Position numbers and translations under genes: made by a program. Source: Acidobacteriota bacterium (GTDB lineage Bacteria > Acidobacteriota > Thermoanaerobaculia > Multivoradales > JAHEKO01). From it: a DNA stretch of 36,999 nt. Positions 16,034 through 24,217 of the stretch are shown here, piece after piece. The DNA is taken from positions 1-36,999 of the forward strand of contig JAOTWP010000026.1 of assembly GCA_029862975.1 (NCBI GenBank), written 5' to 3'. The notes under the pieces were generated by a model. It did not search any database. It was not told the origin of the DNA and saw only the letters and a list, made by a program, of their open reading frames with translations. Within the stretch, counting starts at the first letter, position 1. Each line of letters starts with the position of its first letter.

Positions 16034-16506
16034 TGCGCGTCCTCCAGGTCGCTCTCCGCCAGGCGGTCGGCGATGTCGGCGGGGATGGGAATGGCGCGCG
16101 GCGGGTCCGCGCCGTCGAGGCGGCAGCAGACCGCCGTCAGGGTGCCGACGGCGACCCGCCGCCCTTCGTGCTCGAAGTCGAAGCGATAGGTCATCGACGT
16201 CGTGCCCTTCCTCGCGACCCGGACGCGGATGTCGAGGACCTCGGGAAAGCGCGCCGGGCTCAGGTAGTCGCACGTGGCGGCCACCCGCGGCCAGCCGATC
16301 CGGTGGCCCTGCCAGCGGCGGTGCACCTCGTGGCCGAGCGAGCGCAGGAGCTCGTGCTCGGCGGTCTCCATGAACACGAAGAAGCGGGCGAAGTGGACGA
16401 GCCCCGCCAGATCGGTGTCCGCGAACTCGATCCGCCGGCGGGTGCGGAGCTCCGAGACCGGGGCCGGAGGAGTGTCCCGCGGAGTGTCCCCCGCCGCGCC
16501 GCTCAT
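16030..16506 (-). CDS. YbgC/4HBT-type hotdog acyl-CoA thioesterase
   Basis: 158 residues. After a Pro/Thr-rich leader of about 20 residues comes the hotdog signature FADTDLAGLVHFARFF (residues 28-43) followed by MEtaEHELLRSLG. Asp32 corresponds to the catalytic aspartate of the 4HBT/YbgC group, and the central helix is normal. These enzymes hydrolyse acyl-CoA or acyl-carrier-protein thioesters in the cytosol. The gene overlaps the glycosyltransferase stop (ATGA) upstream and the ABC ATPase start (GTGA) downstream, so it is translated with both. In this cluster it might release or proofread an acyl intermediate, which is inference; the natural substrate cannot be told from sequence. Confidence 0.9.
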   Translation of the reverse strand: MSGAAGDTPRDTPPAPVSELRTRRRIEFADTDLAGLVHFARFFVFMETAEHELLRSLGHEVHRRWQGHRIGWPRVAATCDYLSPARFPEVLDIRVRVARKGTTSMTYRFDFEHEGRRVAVGTLTAVCCRLDGADPPRAIPIPADIADRLAESDLEDAQ

Positions 16507-17816
16507 GCGCTGCGCTCCGCCTTCCTAGACAAGGGGGCCACGAGCTCGTGGTAGACCTCCGCCGTGGCGCGGGCCATGGCGGCGGCGCCGCGCCGGGCGT
16601 GCACGCCCTGGCGCCCCTGGCGGCCGAGCCGGCGCCGCTCCTCGGGGTCGTCGAGGAGGCGGCGCAGCGCCGCGACGAGCTCGGCCGTCGAGTCCGGGGG
16701 AACGAGGACCCCGCCGCCGGTGTCCGCCACGAGCTCCGGCAGCGAGCCGTGGTCCGGCAGCACGACGGGCACGCCGTTGGCCAGCGCCTCGAGGGCGTAG
16801 AGACCCTTCGCCTCGCGGTAGGTCGAGGGCACGCAGAGGACGTCGAGGGAGCGCAGGAAGCGGATCTTCTCGTCGCGGCCGATCTCGCCCAGGAAGTCGA
16901 CGCGCGCGCCGAGCCCGGCCTCTGCCAGCCGCCGGTGCTGCGCCTGCCAGTAGTCGCGGTCGCGGGCGCCCAGATAGCCGGCGACGCGCAGGCGAGCCTC
17001 GGATCCCGGCATGGCGGCCAGGCCCAGGAAGGCGTCGACGAGACGGTGGAGCCCCTTCTCCGGGCAGACGCGGGCCAGGTAGCCGATCGTCGGCGGCCGT
17101 CCGGGCTCGACGGCCGGCTCGCCGTGGCCGTCGAGGCGGATGCCCAGGGGGACGACCCGCATCCGCGAGGGGTCCTGGCCCAGCAGGCCGGCCATGTGCC
17201 GGGCGTAGTAGCGGCTGGGCGCGAGGAAGAGGTCGGCGTCGGCCGCGCGGGCGCGCAGCTCGGCGACGACCAGGCCGCGGGCGGGCTCGGCGAGCTGCTC
17301 GATGAAGAGGTCCTCCCCCTGGAGGCCGACGATCACCGGCACGCCCAGCCGCTCCTTGATCCGGCGGGCGAGGCCGAGGAGCAGCGAGTTGGTGATCTGC
17401 ACCACGTCCGGGCGGAACGACGCCGCCAGCCACTCGACGAGGCGGTCGAGCTCCGCGCTCTGGGCGCCGCGCTCCCCGCGCAGGACGTCGAGCGTCAGGC
17501 CGCCGAGCCCCGCCGGGTCGGTCGCCCCGCCGACCCGCGCCGCCCAGCGGATGAGGCCGCGGCGGTCGAGCAGGCGCGCGAGCGGGCGCGGCAGCCGCCG
17601 GAAGAAGCCGGAGCGGTGGCGCAGGTAGACCCCGACGGCGCCGTAGAAGAGCTGCGGGTCGCTGACCCCTTCCTCGTCCGTGCGCAGCGGGGTGTAGGTC
17701 GGCAGCAGGGCGACCTCGTGGCCGAGCTGCTGGAGGGCCGCGGCGGCGGCGTTGTCGTGGATGCAGCTGCCGCAGTACATGCCGCCGGCGCCGGCCGCGA
17801 GGTAGGCGATCCTCAT
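16503..17816 (-). CDS. GT-B glycosyltransferase (GT4-like)
   Basis: 437 residues from the ATG at 17816. The N-terminal domain starts MRIAYLAAGAGGMYCGSC with the Gly-rich loop of retaining GT-B enzymes, followed by HDNAAAAALQQLGHEVALLP. The C-terminal nucleotide-sugar domain has TIGYLARVCPEKGLHRLVDAF and the EX7E motif in REAKGLYALEALANGVPVVLPDHG. The protein transfers a sugar from a nucleotide sugar to an unknown acceptor in the cytosol; there is no signal peptide or membrane helix. Cysteines in GMYCGSC near the donor/acceptor cleft are unusual for the family, though I cannot attach meaning to them. It starts 13 bp after the symporter stop and overlaps the thioesterase gene by 4 bp. It may glycosylate the product of the cluster or envelope polysaccharide; the former is inference from position. 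Confidence 0.9.
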   Translation of the reverse strand: MRIAYLAAGAGGMYCGSCIHDNAAAAALQQLGHEVALLPTYTPLRTDEEGVSDPQLFYGAVGVYLRHRSGFFRRLPRPLARLLDRRGLIRWAARVGGATDPAGLGGLTLDVLRGERGAQSAELDRLVEWLAASFRPDVVQITNSLLLGLARRIKERLGVPVIVGLQGEDLFIEQLAEPARGLVVAELRARAADADLFLAPSRYYARHMAGLLGQDPSRMRVVPLGIRLDGHGEPAVEPGRPPTIGYLARVCPEKGLHRLVDAFLGLAAMPGSEARLRVAGYLGARDRDYWQAQHRRLAEAGLGARVDFLGEIGRDEKIRFLRSLDVLCVPSTYREAKGLYALEALANGVPVVLPDHGSLPELVADTGGGVLVPPDSTAELVAALRRLLDDPEERRRLGRQGRQGVHARRGAAAMARATAEVYHELVAPLSRKAERSA

Positions 17817-17829
17817 CGCGCCCGCCCCG

Positions 17830-19320
17830 TCACGTCCGCGGCCGCGCTGGCCCGGGATCGGGTGCCGCGAAATAACGGGCCAGCCGAGCGGCGGAAGGCG
17901 GCCGGGTGAGGCCCGAGACGACGATCAGGACCACGGCGGCGGCGGCGACCATGACCGCCACCGGCATCAGGCCGCTGCCGGCGACGGTGTAGCCGGGCTC
18001 GCTCCAGCCGCGGACGAGGAACGCGGTCCACAGCGCCGCCGCCGTCGCCAGCGACGCCCAGGCGCCGGCGCGGGTGGCGCGCCGCCAGAAGAGCGCGGCC
18101 ACGAAGAGCGGCGCCAGCGCGGCGAAGCCGCTGAACGCCCAGACGCCGAGGCGGAAGATGCTGCTGTCGATGACCACGGAGAGGAGCCACGCGATTCCCA
18201 GCACGCCGGCGACGAACGCCCGGCCGAGGACGACCTCCAGGCGATCGCTCATGCGATCGTGGAGCCCGTAGTGTCTCACGACGTCGTGGGTGACGATGTT
18301 GGACAGCGCCAGGCTCTGCGAGTCGAGGGACGACATGACCGCGGCGAGGACCCCGGCGGCGAGGAGCCCGGCCAGGACGCCGGGGGCGTGGAGGGCGATC
18401 ATCTTGATGAGGACCGTGTTGGCCTCCGGCCCCGCGAGGCCCGGGATCTCCGCGGCGGACAGCACCCCGACCGTCACGCTGGGCAGCCAGACGGCCGCCA
18501 CGCAGACGGGATACGCGACGACCGGCAGGCGGAAGGCCGCCGCGTCGCGGGCCGTCAGCCAGTGGAGGAAGATGTGCGGAAAGCCCACGACCGAGAGCGG
18601 GATCGCCAGGTAGCTCAGAAGCTCCAGTGGGCGGATGCGGTCGCCCCGCACGAGCAGCTCGGGCTCGACGGCCGCGACCCGGGCGAAGGCCGCGGCGAGC
18701 CCGCCGAAGGAGCTCACGACGATCCAGAAGGTCACGGCGCCGAGCAGGGTGAAGATCACCGTCTGGGCGGCGTTGGCCCAGGCGGTGCCGCGCACGCCGC
18801 CCGCCACGACGTAGGCGAGGACGACCGCGCTGACGGCGAGGCTGCCGGCCCATTCGGGAATCGCGCCGGCCGTGATCTGGGCGAGCGTGATCCCGCCCCC
18901 CTTGAGGCCGATCAGCAGGTAGGGGACGAGCAGCGCGATCTGGAAGGCGAGGAGCGCGAGGCCGAGGCCCTCGGATCCCCAGCGGTCGCGCACCAGCTGG
19001 GTCTGGGTGGTGAAGCCGTAGCGCTTGCCCAGGGCCCAGGCGCGCGGGGCGAGGGTCAGGAAGACGAGCGGCGTCACGAGAGCGGTCGACGACGCCATGA
19101 GGGCGAAGACGCCGATCCCGCGGCGGTAGGCCTCCCCGGAGGCGCCGAGCAGCGAGAAGGCGGTCATGTTCGTGCCGAAGAGCGACGTCAGGAGCAGCAC
19201 CGAGCCGAGGGTCCGGGTGGCCACGAAGAAGTCCTCGCCGGTACCGCGGAAGCGCCGGCTGCTCCACGCCCCGAGGGCGAGGAGGAGGACGAGGTAGGCG
19301 ACGAGGATGCCGAGGGTCAT
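17830..19320 (-). CDS. Sodium:solute symporter (SSS family)
   Basis: 496 residues from the ATG at 19320. An earlier start would prepend 54 Arg/Pro-rich residues with no membrane character. About thirteen hydrophobic helices are visible. Family features include EDFFVATRTLGSVLLLTSLFGTNMTAFS near the N-terminus, GGVRGTAWANAAQTVIF in the middle, and LAAVMSSLDSQSLALSNIVTHDVV about two thirds along. SSS proteins import sugars, amino acids, vitamins or carboxylates with Na+. It is preceded at 20 bp by a DUF3311-like small membrane protein, a common partner of SSS symporters (compare the YhdT-PanF pair). Substrate unknown; placed in the cluster it could import a precursor. Confidence 0.93.
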   Translation of the reverse strand: MTLGILVAYLVLLLALGAWSSRRFRGTGEDFFVATRTLGSVLLLTSLFGTNMTAFSLLGASGEAYRRGIGVFALMASSTALVTPLVFLTLAPRAWALGKRYGFTTQTQLVRDRWGSEGLGLALLAFQIALLVPYLLIGLKGGGITLAQITAGAIPEWAGSLAVSAVVLAYVVAGGVRGTAWANAAQTVIFTLLGAVTFWIVVSSFGGLAAAFARVAAVEPELLVRGDRIRPLELLSYLAIPLSVVGFPHIFLHWLTARDAAAFRLPVVAYPVCVAAVWLPSVTVGVLSAAEIPGLAGPEANTVLIKMIALHAPGVLAGLLAAGVLAAVMSSLDSQSLALSNIVTHDVVRHYGLHDRMSDRLEVVLGRAFVAGVLGIAWLLSVVIDSSIFRLGVWAFSGFAALAPLFVAALFWRRATRAGAWASLATAAALWTAFLVRGWSEPGYTVAGSGLMPVAVMVAAAAVVLIVVSGLTRPPSAARLARYFAAPDPGPARPRT

Positions 19321-19340
19321 GGGCGGGCCGGCGCGGGCGC

Positions 19341-19547
19341 TCAGCGCTCTTCGCCGCCGTCCCCGCCGCGGCCGAGGCGCCGCGCGGCCACGGCCATCAC
19401 GAGGGTGGCCGCCAGGCAGAACGCGAGGTGATAGGCGAGGCCGACCGGCAGGCCGAGGACGAGCCGCGGGTCGTTCCACCACCAGAGGTCGTTGTGGAGG
19501 ACGGCGAGCGCCGCGACCGCCAGGACGACCCCTCGCGGTAGCCTCAT
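19341..19547 (-). CDS. DUF3311-like small membrane protein, probable symporter partner
   Basis: 68 residues from the ATG at 19547. Two hydrophobic helices (about 6-18 and 36-56) flank a conserved-looking HNDLWWWNDPRLVLGLPVG segment, typical of DUF3311 proteins in which a W-x-N-x-P segment joins two helices. The C-terminus is short and charged. The start overlaps the flavoprotein stop as ATGA, and the stop is 20 bp before the SSS symporter start. DUF3311/YhdT-type proteins are repeatedly found directly upstream of SSS genes and are thought to be accessory subunits. The gene is easy to miss because a long spurious frame runs through it, but the protein pattern and tight spacing support it. Confidence 0.85.
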   Translation of the reverse strand: MRLPRGVVLAVAALAVLHNDLWWWNDPRLVLGLPVGLAYHLAFCLAATLVMAVAARRLGRGGDGGEER

Positions 19548-20830
19548 GGAGCGGCGCGCGCCGGCCGGCTCACCCGCCGGCGCTCCTCCGCGAGGGCCGC
19601 GACGAAGTCGTCGAGCGGCATCCGGTAGACGTTGCCGACCAGCATCTCGGTCAGGTCGCGGCGGTGCTGAGGGTGGCGCTCGAGGAACGAGGCGAAGCTG
19701 AATCGCGGGTCGTAGTAGGCATAGACGAGCTGCCGCAGCGCCTCCGTGCCGCGCCGCAGCTCGGGGCCGAAGCTGCCGAGGCTCTCCGCCGTGGGGGCGC
19801 CGGCGGCCAGCGCGGCGGCGATCGCGTCGGCGGCCATCTCGCCGGACTTCAAGGCGAGGAAGACGCCGCTCGAATAGATCGGATCGATGAACCCGTACGC
19901 GTCGCCGACGAGCACCCAGCCGTCGCCGGCGACCTCGCGAGAGAAGTAGGAGAAGTCCCGGATCGCCTTCATCGGCATCGTCGGGCAGGCCGTCGCCAGC
20001 CGCTCCGCGAGCCGTTCGCAGCGCCCGAGCTCCTCCGCGAAAACGGCTTGCGGGTCGGCGGCGCGGCCCTCGACGAGGTGCTCCACCGGCCCCACGACGC
20101 CGACGCTGGCGACCCCGTCCGGCAGCGGGATGAACCAGAACCACGCCTTGCGGTCCGCCGTGCGGAAGATCAGGGTCGCGCCCGCGTCGATCCCCTCGTC
20201 GAGCCGGGCGCCGACGAAGTGGGTGTAGTAGGCCACGTTGCGCAGGTTGGGCTCGAACTCGCGCAGCCCGAGGCGCCGCGCGACGAGCGCGCTCTGCCCG
20301 GTCGCGTCCACGAGCACCCGGCTGGCGACCTCCGTCTCGGAGCCGTCGTCGAGGCGCAGGCGCGCCCCCACGGCGCGGCCGCCGTCGAAGAGCGCCTCGG
20401 AGACGGCGACGCCGCGGCGCACGTCCACTCCCTTGCGCGCGGCGTTGTCGAGCAGCAGCTGGTCGAACTCGCTGCGCAGGACCTGCCAGGTCTGCGAGCT
20501 CTCCTCGGGGCGGAACTCGTGGAAGTAGAAGGGCTTGGAGCCGGCGCCGCGGTGGTCGAAGAACTGCACGCTCCACTTCTTGGGGAAGGCCCTCGCCCGC
20601 ACCTCGTCGAGGACGCCGAGCCGCTGGAGGCTCCAGTAGGTCGCGGGCATGAGCGACTCGCCCACCTTGAACTGCGGAGTGGCGGAGCGCTCCACGAGGA
20701 GCACGTCGTGGCCGTGGGCGGCCACGAGGGTGGCGACCGTCGCGCCGGCGGGGCCGCCGCCGGCGACGAGGACGTCGTAGCGCGCCCGGATCGGGCTCAC
20801 CGCGGGCTTTCGCTCGTCACTTCGCGTCAC
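19544..20830 (-). CDS. Halogenase-like FAD-dependent oxidoreductase
   Basis: 428 residues from a GTG at 20830 behind GGAGGTGAGG. The N-terminal FAD-binding Rossmann motif is GGGPAGA at 24-30. The flavin-dependent-halogenase motif WxWxIP is present as WFWFIP at 230-235, and GDAYGFIDPIYSSGV (309-323) is the second FAD contact region typical of halogenases of the CmlS/PltA type. Lysines 84-85 (FPKKWSVQFF) sit where this group usually has the catalytic lysine, but I placed them by eye. Halogenases use FADH2 and O2 to make HOCl/HOBr; geranylgeranyl-reductase-like enzymes share the fold but not WxWxIP. The start is 6 bp after the TonB-receptor stop and the end overlaps the DUF3311 gene by 4 bp. The call of halogenase-like is good; actual halogenation is unproven. 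Confidence 0.82.
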   Translation of the reverse strand: MTRSDERKPAVSPIRARYDVLVAGGGPAGATVATLVAAHGHDVLLVERSATPQFKVGESLMPATYWSLQRLGVLDEVRARAFPKKWSVQFFDHRGAGSKPFYFHEFRPEESSQTWQVLRSEFDQLLLDNAARKGVDVRRGVAVSEALFDGGRAVGARLRLDDGSETEVASRVLVDATGQSALVARRLGLREFEPNLRNVAYYTHFVGARLDEGIDAGATLIFRTADRKAWFWFIPLPDGVASVGVVGPVEHLVEGRAADPQAVFAEELGRCERLAERLATACPTMPMKAIRDFSYFSREVAGDGWVLVGDAYGFIDPIYSSGVFLALKSGEMAADAIAAALAAGAPTAESLGSFGPELRRGTEALRQLVYAYYDPRFSFASFLERHPQHRRDLTEMLVGNVYRMPLDDFVAALAEERRRVSRPARAAP

Positions 20831-20836
20831 CTCGCC

Positions 20837-22936
20837 TCACCTCCGGTATTCGATTCGCAAGCTGGCCGAGAGCGGTTCCCCGGGGATGACGGAGAAGGAG
20901 CCGAAACCGCGGGTCTCGTACTCCTCGTCCGTCACGTTCTCGAGGTGGAGGGACAGCCGCCAGCTGCGCAGGCCGTACGACGCCGTGGCGTCGACCAGCG
21001 CGTAGGAGCCGATCTCGGTGGCATTGTCCTCCGCGATGAACTGGGAGTCCACCCAGCGCAGGCCCGCCGCGAGCTGCAGCCCGCCGGCGAAGTCGCGGCT
21101 GACCCAGGCGTTGAAGAGGTGCTCCGGAGCGAAGGCCGGGGTGTTGCCGGAGCGGTCCAGGACGGCGAAGAACGGGGGCTCCGGAAGGCCGACCAGCTCC
21201 GCGAAGCGGGTCAGCTCGGCGCGGCTGTAGGCGTAGGAGAAGGTGCCCGAGAGGTTCCGCCCGAGCTGGCCGCCGAGCTCGAGCTCGACGCCGCGCGAGC
21301 GCTGGTCGCCGGCCTGCTGGGTGAAGCCGTTGTCGTCCGGGATGGCGATGTTGTCGCGCTCGAGCCGGTAGACGGCCACCACCCCGTTGAGCTTCCCGCC
21401 CGCGAAGCCGCGCCGCAGGCCGAGCTCGAGCTGCCGGCTCTCCTCCGGCTCCCGCTCCCCGGCGACCCGCGCCGAGGCCGGCGCGAAGGAGCGGCCGGCG
21501 CTGGCGTAGAGCGACGTCCTGGCCGTGGGCGCGAAGACGAGCCCGGCCATGGGACTGAGCTCCCGGTCGCTGCGCGCCGTTCCCGTGACCCGGTCGTCGA
21601 AGTCGATGGCGTCGAACCGCGCCCCCACGAGGAGCCGGAACCGGTCGGAGAGGGTGATCTGGTCGACGACGTACGGGGCGAGCACCGACGTCGTGGTGTC
21701 GCCGCTCGACGACTGTCCCGGAATGGGCAGCACCGGCGGAGCGGCCGGCTCCGTGACGGGCTCGAGCAGGCTGATCGGCGGCAGGAGGCCGACGGCGAGC
21801 GCGAAGTCGTCCGTTGCGCGCCGCGCCTCGAGGCCGGCGAGCAGCCGGTGCCTATCGCTGTGCCAGGCGAGCTCGAGCTGATTGCCGACGAAGGTCTGGC
21901 GGTCGTCGAGGTCGAGGAGCGTCCTCACGACCAGCGAATCGTCGCCCAGGGGCACGAGGCCGCTGATCAGGGTGCCGCGGGTCCGCCAGTCGAGCTCTCG
22001 GGTGTAGAGCTTGTCGCGCAGGGTCAGACGGTCGCCCAGCCGCGCCTCGTAATCGACCTGGAGCCGGGTGATCTCCTGCCGCGAGTCGTCGAGGGGCGAG
22101 GCGTAGGAGCGCCTGCGGTCGACGGCGGCGAGGCGGCCGTCGACGACCGGGATCCCGGCGTCCGGCCGGTAGTCGGCGCGCACGAAGTCGAGGTTGACGG
22201 TCAGCGAGCGGCGCTCGTCGGGCCGCCACGCGAAGCCGGGATGGAGCGCCGCCAGCTCCTGATCGCGGCCGTCGCGGTAGCCTTCGCTCGTGCGCCGCTG
22301 GCCGTTGACGCGGAAGCTCGCCGCGCCGCCGTCGCTTGCCGCGTTCACGTCGAAGCGCGCCTCCGCCGTCGCGAAGCTCCCCGCGCCGAGGCCGAACGTG
22401 GCGAAGTCGTGAGGCACCGGCTGCTTGCGGACGACGTTGACGACGCCGGCCAGGGGACTCCCGCCGTAGAGGAAGCCCGCCGGCCCCTTGAGGATCTCGA
22501 CCCGCTCGGCGTCGTAGAGCTGGTAGAAGGTGCTCTCCGGCTCGGGCGCGCCGTCGAGGAGCACGACGCCGCTCGACAGCCAGTCGAAGCCGCGCACGAC
22601 GAGGTAGTCGAAGACCCCCGAGCCGGTCTGGACCTGGACGCCGCTGACGTTCTCGAGGGCGTCGCCGACGGTGGCGGCGTGCTGCTCCGCGAGCAGCCGC
22701 GAGTCGACCGCGCCGATGTTGGCCGGCGTCCAGACCTGCTCGATCGGCAGCTTGGCGGCGATCGTGTTCGAGGCCGGCACGTACGGCGCGCTGTCCTCGA
22801 CCTCGAGGCGCGCCTCGATCGTCGCGGCGGCCTCGCTCTCGCCGGCGGTGTCTTCCGCGGCGCTCGCCGCGGGAGACGCCAGGAGCGCTGCAGCCAGCAG
22901 CCAGGCTCCCGTCCTCGAGGCCTCGCCTCCCATCAT
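20837..22936 (-). CDS. TonB-dependent outer-membrane receptor (siderophore-receptor-like)
   Basis: 699 residues from tandem ATG codons at 22936/22933. A signal peptide covers about 1-27 (ASAAEDT). The plug domain lies at about 60-180 with TVGDALENVSGVQVQTG, YLVVRGFDW, ERVEILKGPAGFLYGGSPLAGVVNVVRK, as in FpvA/FhuA-type siderophore receptors. The remaining 500 residues form the barrel, with paired amphipathic strands (for example VELELGGQLGRNLSGTFSYAYS) ending IEYRR. There is no STN signalling domain and no FecIR pair nearby. The pass region SAPYVPASNTIAAKLP before the plug is also siderophore-receptor-like; I cannot pin the TonB box. It overlaps the propeller 3 stop by 4 bp (ATGA) and precedes the halogenase-like gene by 6 bp. 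Ligand unknown: metal chelate, cofactor such as PQQ, or the cluster's own product. Confidence 0.93.
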   Translation of the reverse strand: MMGGEASRTGAWLLAAALLASPAASAAEDTAGESEAAATIEARLEVEDSAPYVPASNTIAAKLPIEQVWTPANIGAVDSRLLAEQHAATVGDALENVSGVQVQTGSGVFDYLVVRGFDWLSSGVVLLDGAPEPESTFYQLYDAERVEILKGPAGFLYGGSPLAGVVNVVRKQPVPHDFATFGLGAGSFATAEARFDVNAASDGGAASFRVNGQRRTSEGYRDGRDQELAALHPGFAWRPDERRSLTVNLDFVRADYRPDAGIPVVDGRLAAVDRRRSYASPLDDSRQEITRLQVDYEARLGDRLTLRDKLYTRELDWRTRGTLISGLVPLGDDSLVVRTLLDLDDRQTFVGNQLELAWHSDRHRLLAGLEARRATDDFALAVGLLPPISLLEPVTEPAAPPVLPIPGQSSSGDTTTSVLAPYVVDQITLSDRFRLLVGARFDAIDFDDRVTGTARSDRELSPMAGLVFAPTARTSLYASAGRSFAPASARVAGEREPEESRQLELGLRRGFAGGKLNGVVAVYRLERDNIAIPDDNGFTQQAGDQRSRGVELELGGQLGRNLSGTFSYAYSRAELTRFAELVGLPEPPFFAVLDRSGNTPAFAPEHLFNAWVSRDFAGGLQLAAGLRWVDSQFIAEDNATEIGSYALVDATASYGLRSWRLSLHLENVTDEEYETRGFGSFSVIPGEPLSASLRIEYRR

Positions 22937-24180
22937 CGCGCCCGCAGGTCGAAGGCGGCCAGCTCGTTCTGATCGCGCACGAAGAGCCGGCCGTCGGCCA
23001 GCGAGGGCATGGTCCAGGTCCGGGACTCGAAGGGCTCGAAGCGGGCGCGCTCGGTGAAGCGCTCGGGATCGGCGTCGGCGAGCGCGAGGGTGCCGCGCTC
23101 GCCGAGGATGATCAGGAGGCCGTCGGCGTAGAGCAGCGAGCCCTTGGAGAAACCGCGGACCGCCCAGCGCTCCTCGCCGTTGCCCGGGTCGATGCACTTG
23201 AGCGTGCCGTCGTCGAAGCCGTAGAGGAAGCCGTCCACCAGCACCGAGCTGTTGAAGTGGTTCTTCATCCCGCGGCTCTTCCACACCTCGCGAACCGCGT
23301 GGCGCCCGCCGGCGGAGCTGACCTCGAGGACGGCGGCGCCGGTGCCGTAGCCCGACGAGACGAAGATGCGGTTGGGCGGCAGGAAGACCGGCATCGCGGC
23401 GTTCACGTCGTAGCTCGTCTCCCAGGGGTGGCGCCAGAGGATCTCGCCGTCCGCCGCCGCCGCGGAGATCACCTGGGTGCCCGAGAACGAGACGATCTGG
23501 CGGACGCCGTCGATCGTCACGGCGAGCGGCGTCGAGTACCCCGCCTTGTCGTCGCCCGCGTGCCAGCGCACCGCGCCGGTCGACTTGTCGAAGGCCACGA
23601 GCGAGTAGCCGGGGCGGCCGCCGACGTCGACGAGAAGCAGCTCCCCCTCGACCACCGGCGACGTGGCGACGCCCCAGCGCGGGACGCGGGCGTCGAGCTC
23701 GGCGACGAGGTCGACGCGCCAGCGGGTCGCACCGTCGGACGCGGCGAGCGCGAGCAGCTTGCCCGACGCCCCGAGCACGTACACCGTGTCGCCGTCCACC
23801 GTGGGGGTCGAGCGCGGCCCGTCGCCCTGGTCGTCGCTCCGGTTGGCGTCGATCACCACCCGCCAGACGACCGCGCCGTCCGCCGCGTCGAGGCAAACGG
23901 CGAGCTCGTCGCGGCCATTGGTCAAGAGGGTGTAGAGGCGCCCGCCGGCGACGGCGAGCCCCGAGTAGCCGCCCCCGAGCGCGATCCGCCACGCGAGCGG
24001 CGGCCCGCCCTCCGGCCAGTCGGCGGCGAGGCCGGTCTCGGCGGAGCGGCCGTCGCCGGCGGGGCCGCGGTAGCGCGGCCAGTCCGCGGCGGCGGCCGGG
24101 GAGGGAGCTGCGGCCGCGGCGAGCCCGGCCGCGAAGAGCGCCGCGACGAGAGCGGGAGGTGCGAGGGTCGTGGGGTGCAT
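22933..24180 (-). CDS. Exported PQQ-like beta-propeller protein (propeller 3)
   Basis: 415 residues from the ATG at 24180. A long Ala-rich signal peptide (about 1-32) ends before ADWPRYRGPAGDGRSAETGL, the propeller signature of this window. Blades read CLDAADGAVVWR, ALAASDGATRWR, AFDKSTGAVRWH, CIDPGNGEERWA. The last blade (RARFEPFESRTWTMPSLADGRLFVRD) closely resembles that of propeller 2. Two cysteines are present in the blades but are not adjacent. It overlaps the TonB receptor by 4 bp, so both should be made together in fixed proportion; a periplasmic propeller could receive what the receptor imports, which is inference. The gap of 37 bp upstream is the widest in the operon. Confidence 0.88.
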   Translation of the reverse strand: MHPTTLAPPALVAALFAAGLAAAAAPSPAAAADWPRYRGPAGDGRSAETGLAADWPEGGPPLAWRIALGGGYSGLAVAGGRLYTLLTNGRDELAVCLDAADGAVVWRVVIDANRSDDQGDGPRSTPTVDGDTVYVLGASGKLLALAASDGATRWRVDLVAELDARVPRWGVATSPVVEGELLLVDVGGRPGYSLVAFDKSTGAVRWHAGDDKAGYSTPLAVTIDGVRQIVSFSGTQVISAAAADGEILWRHPWETSYDVNAAMPVFLPPNRIFVSSGYGTGAAVLEVSSAGGRHAVREVWKSRGMKNHFNSSVLVDGFLYGFDDGTLKCIDPGNGEERWAVRGFSKGSLLYADGLLIILGERGTLALADADPERFTERARFEPFESRTWTMPSLADGRLFVRDQNELAAFDLRAR

Positions 24181-24217
24181 GCGATGGTCCGTTGGCGTCG
24201 GCTCGGAGCGGATCAGA

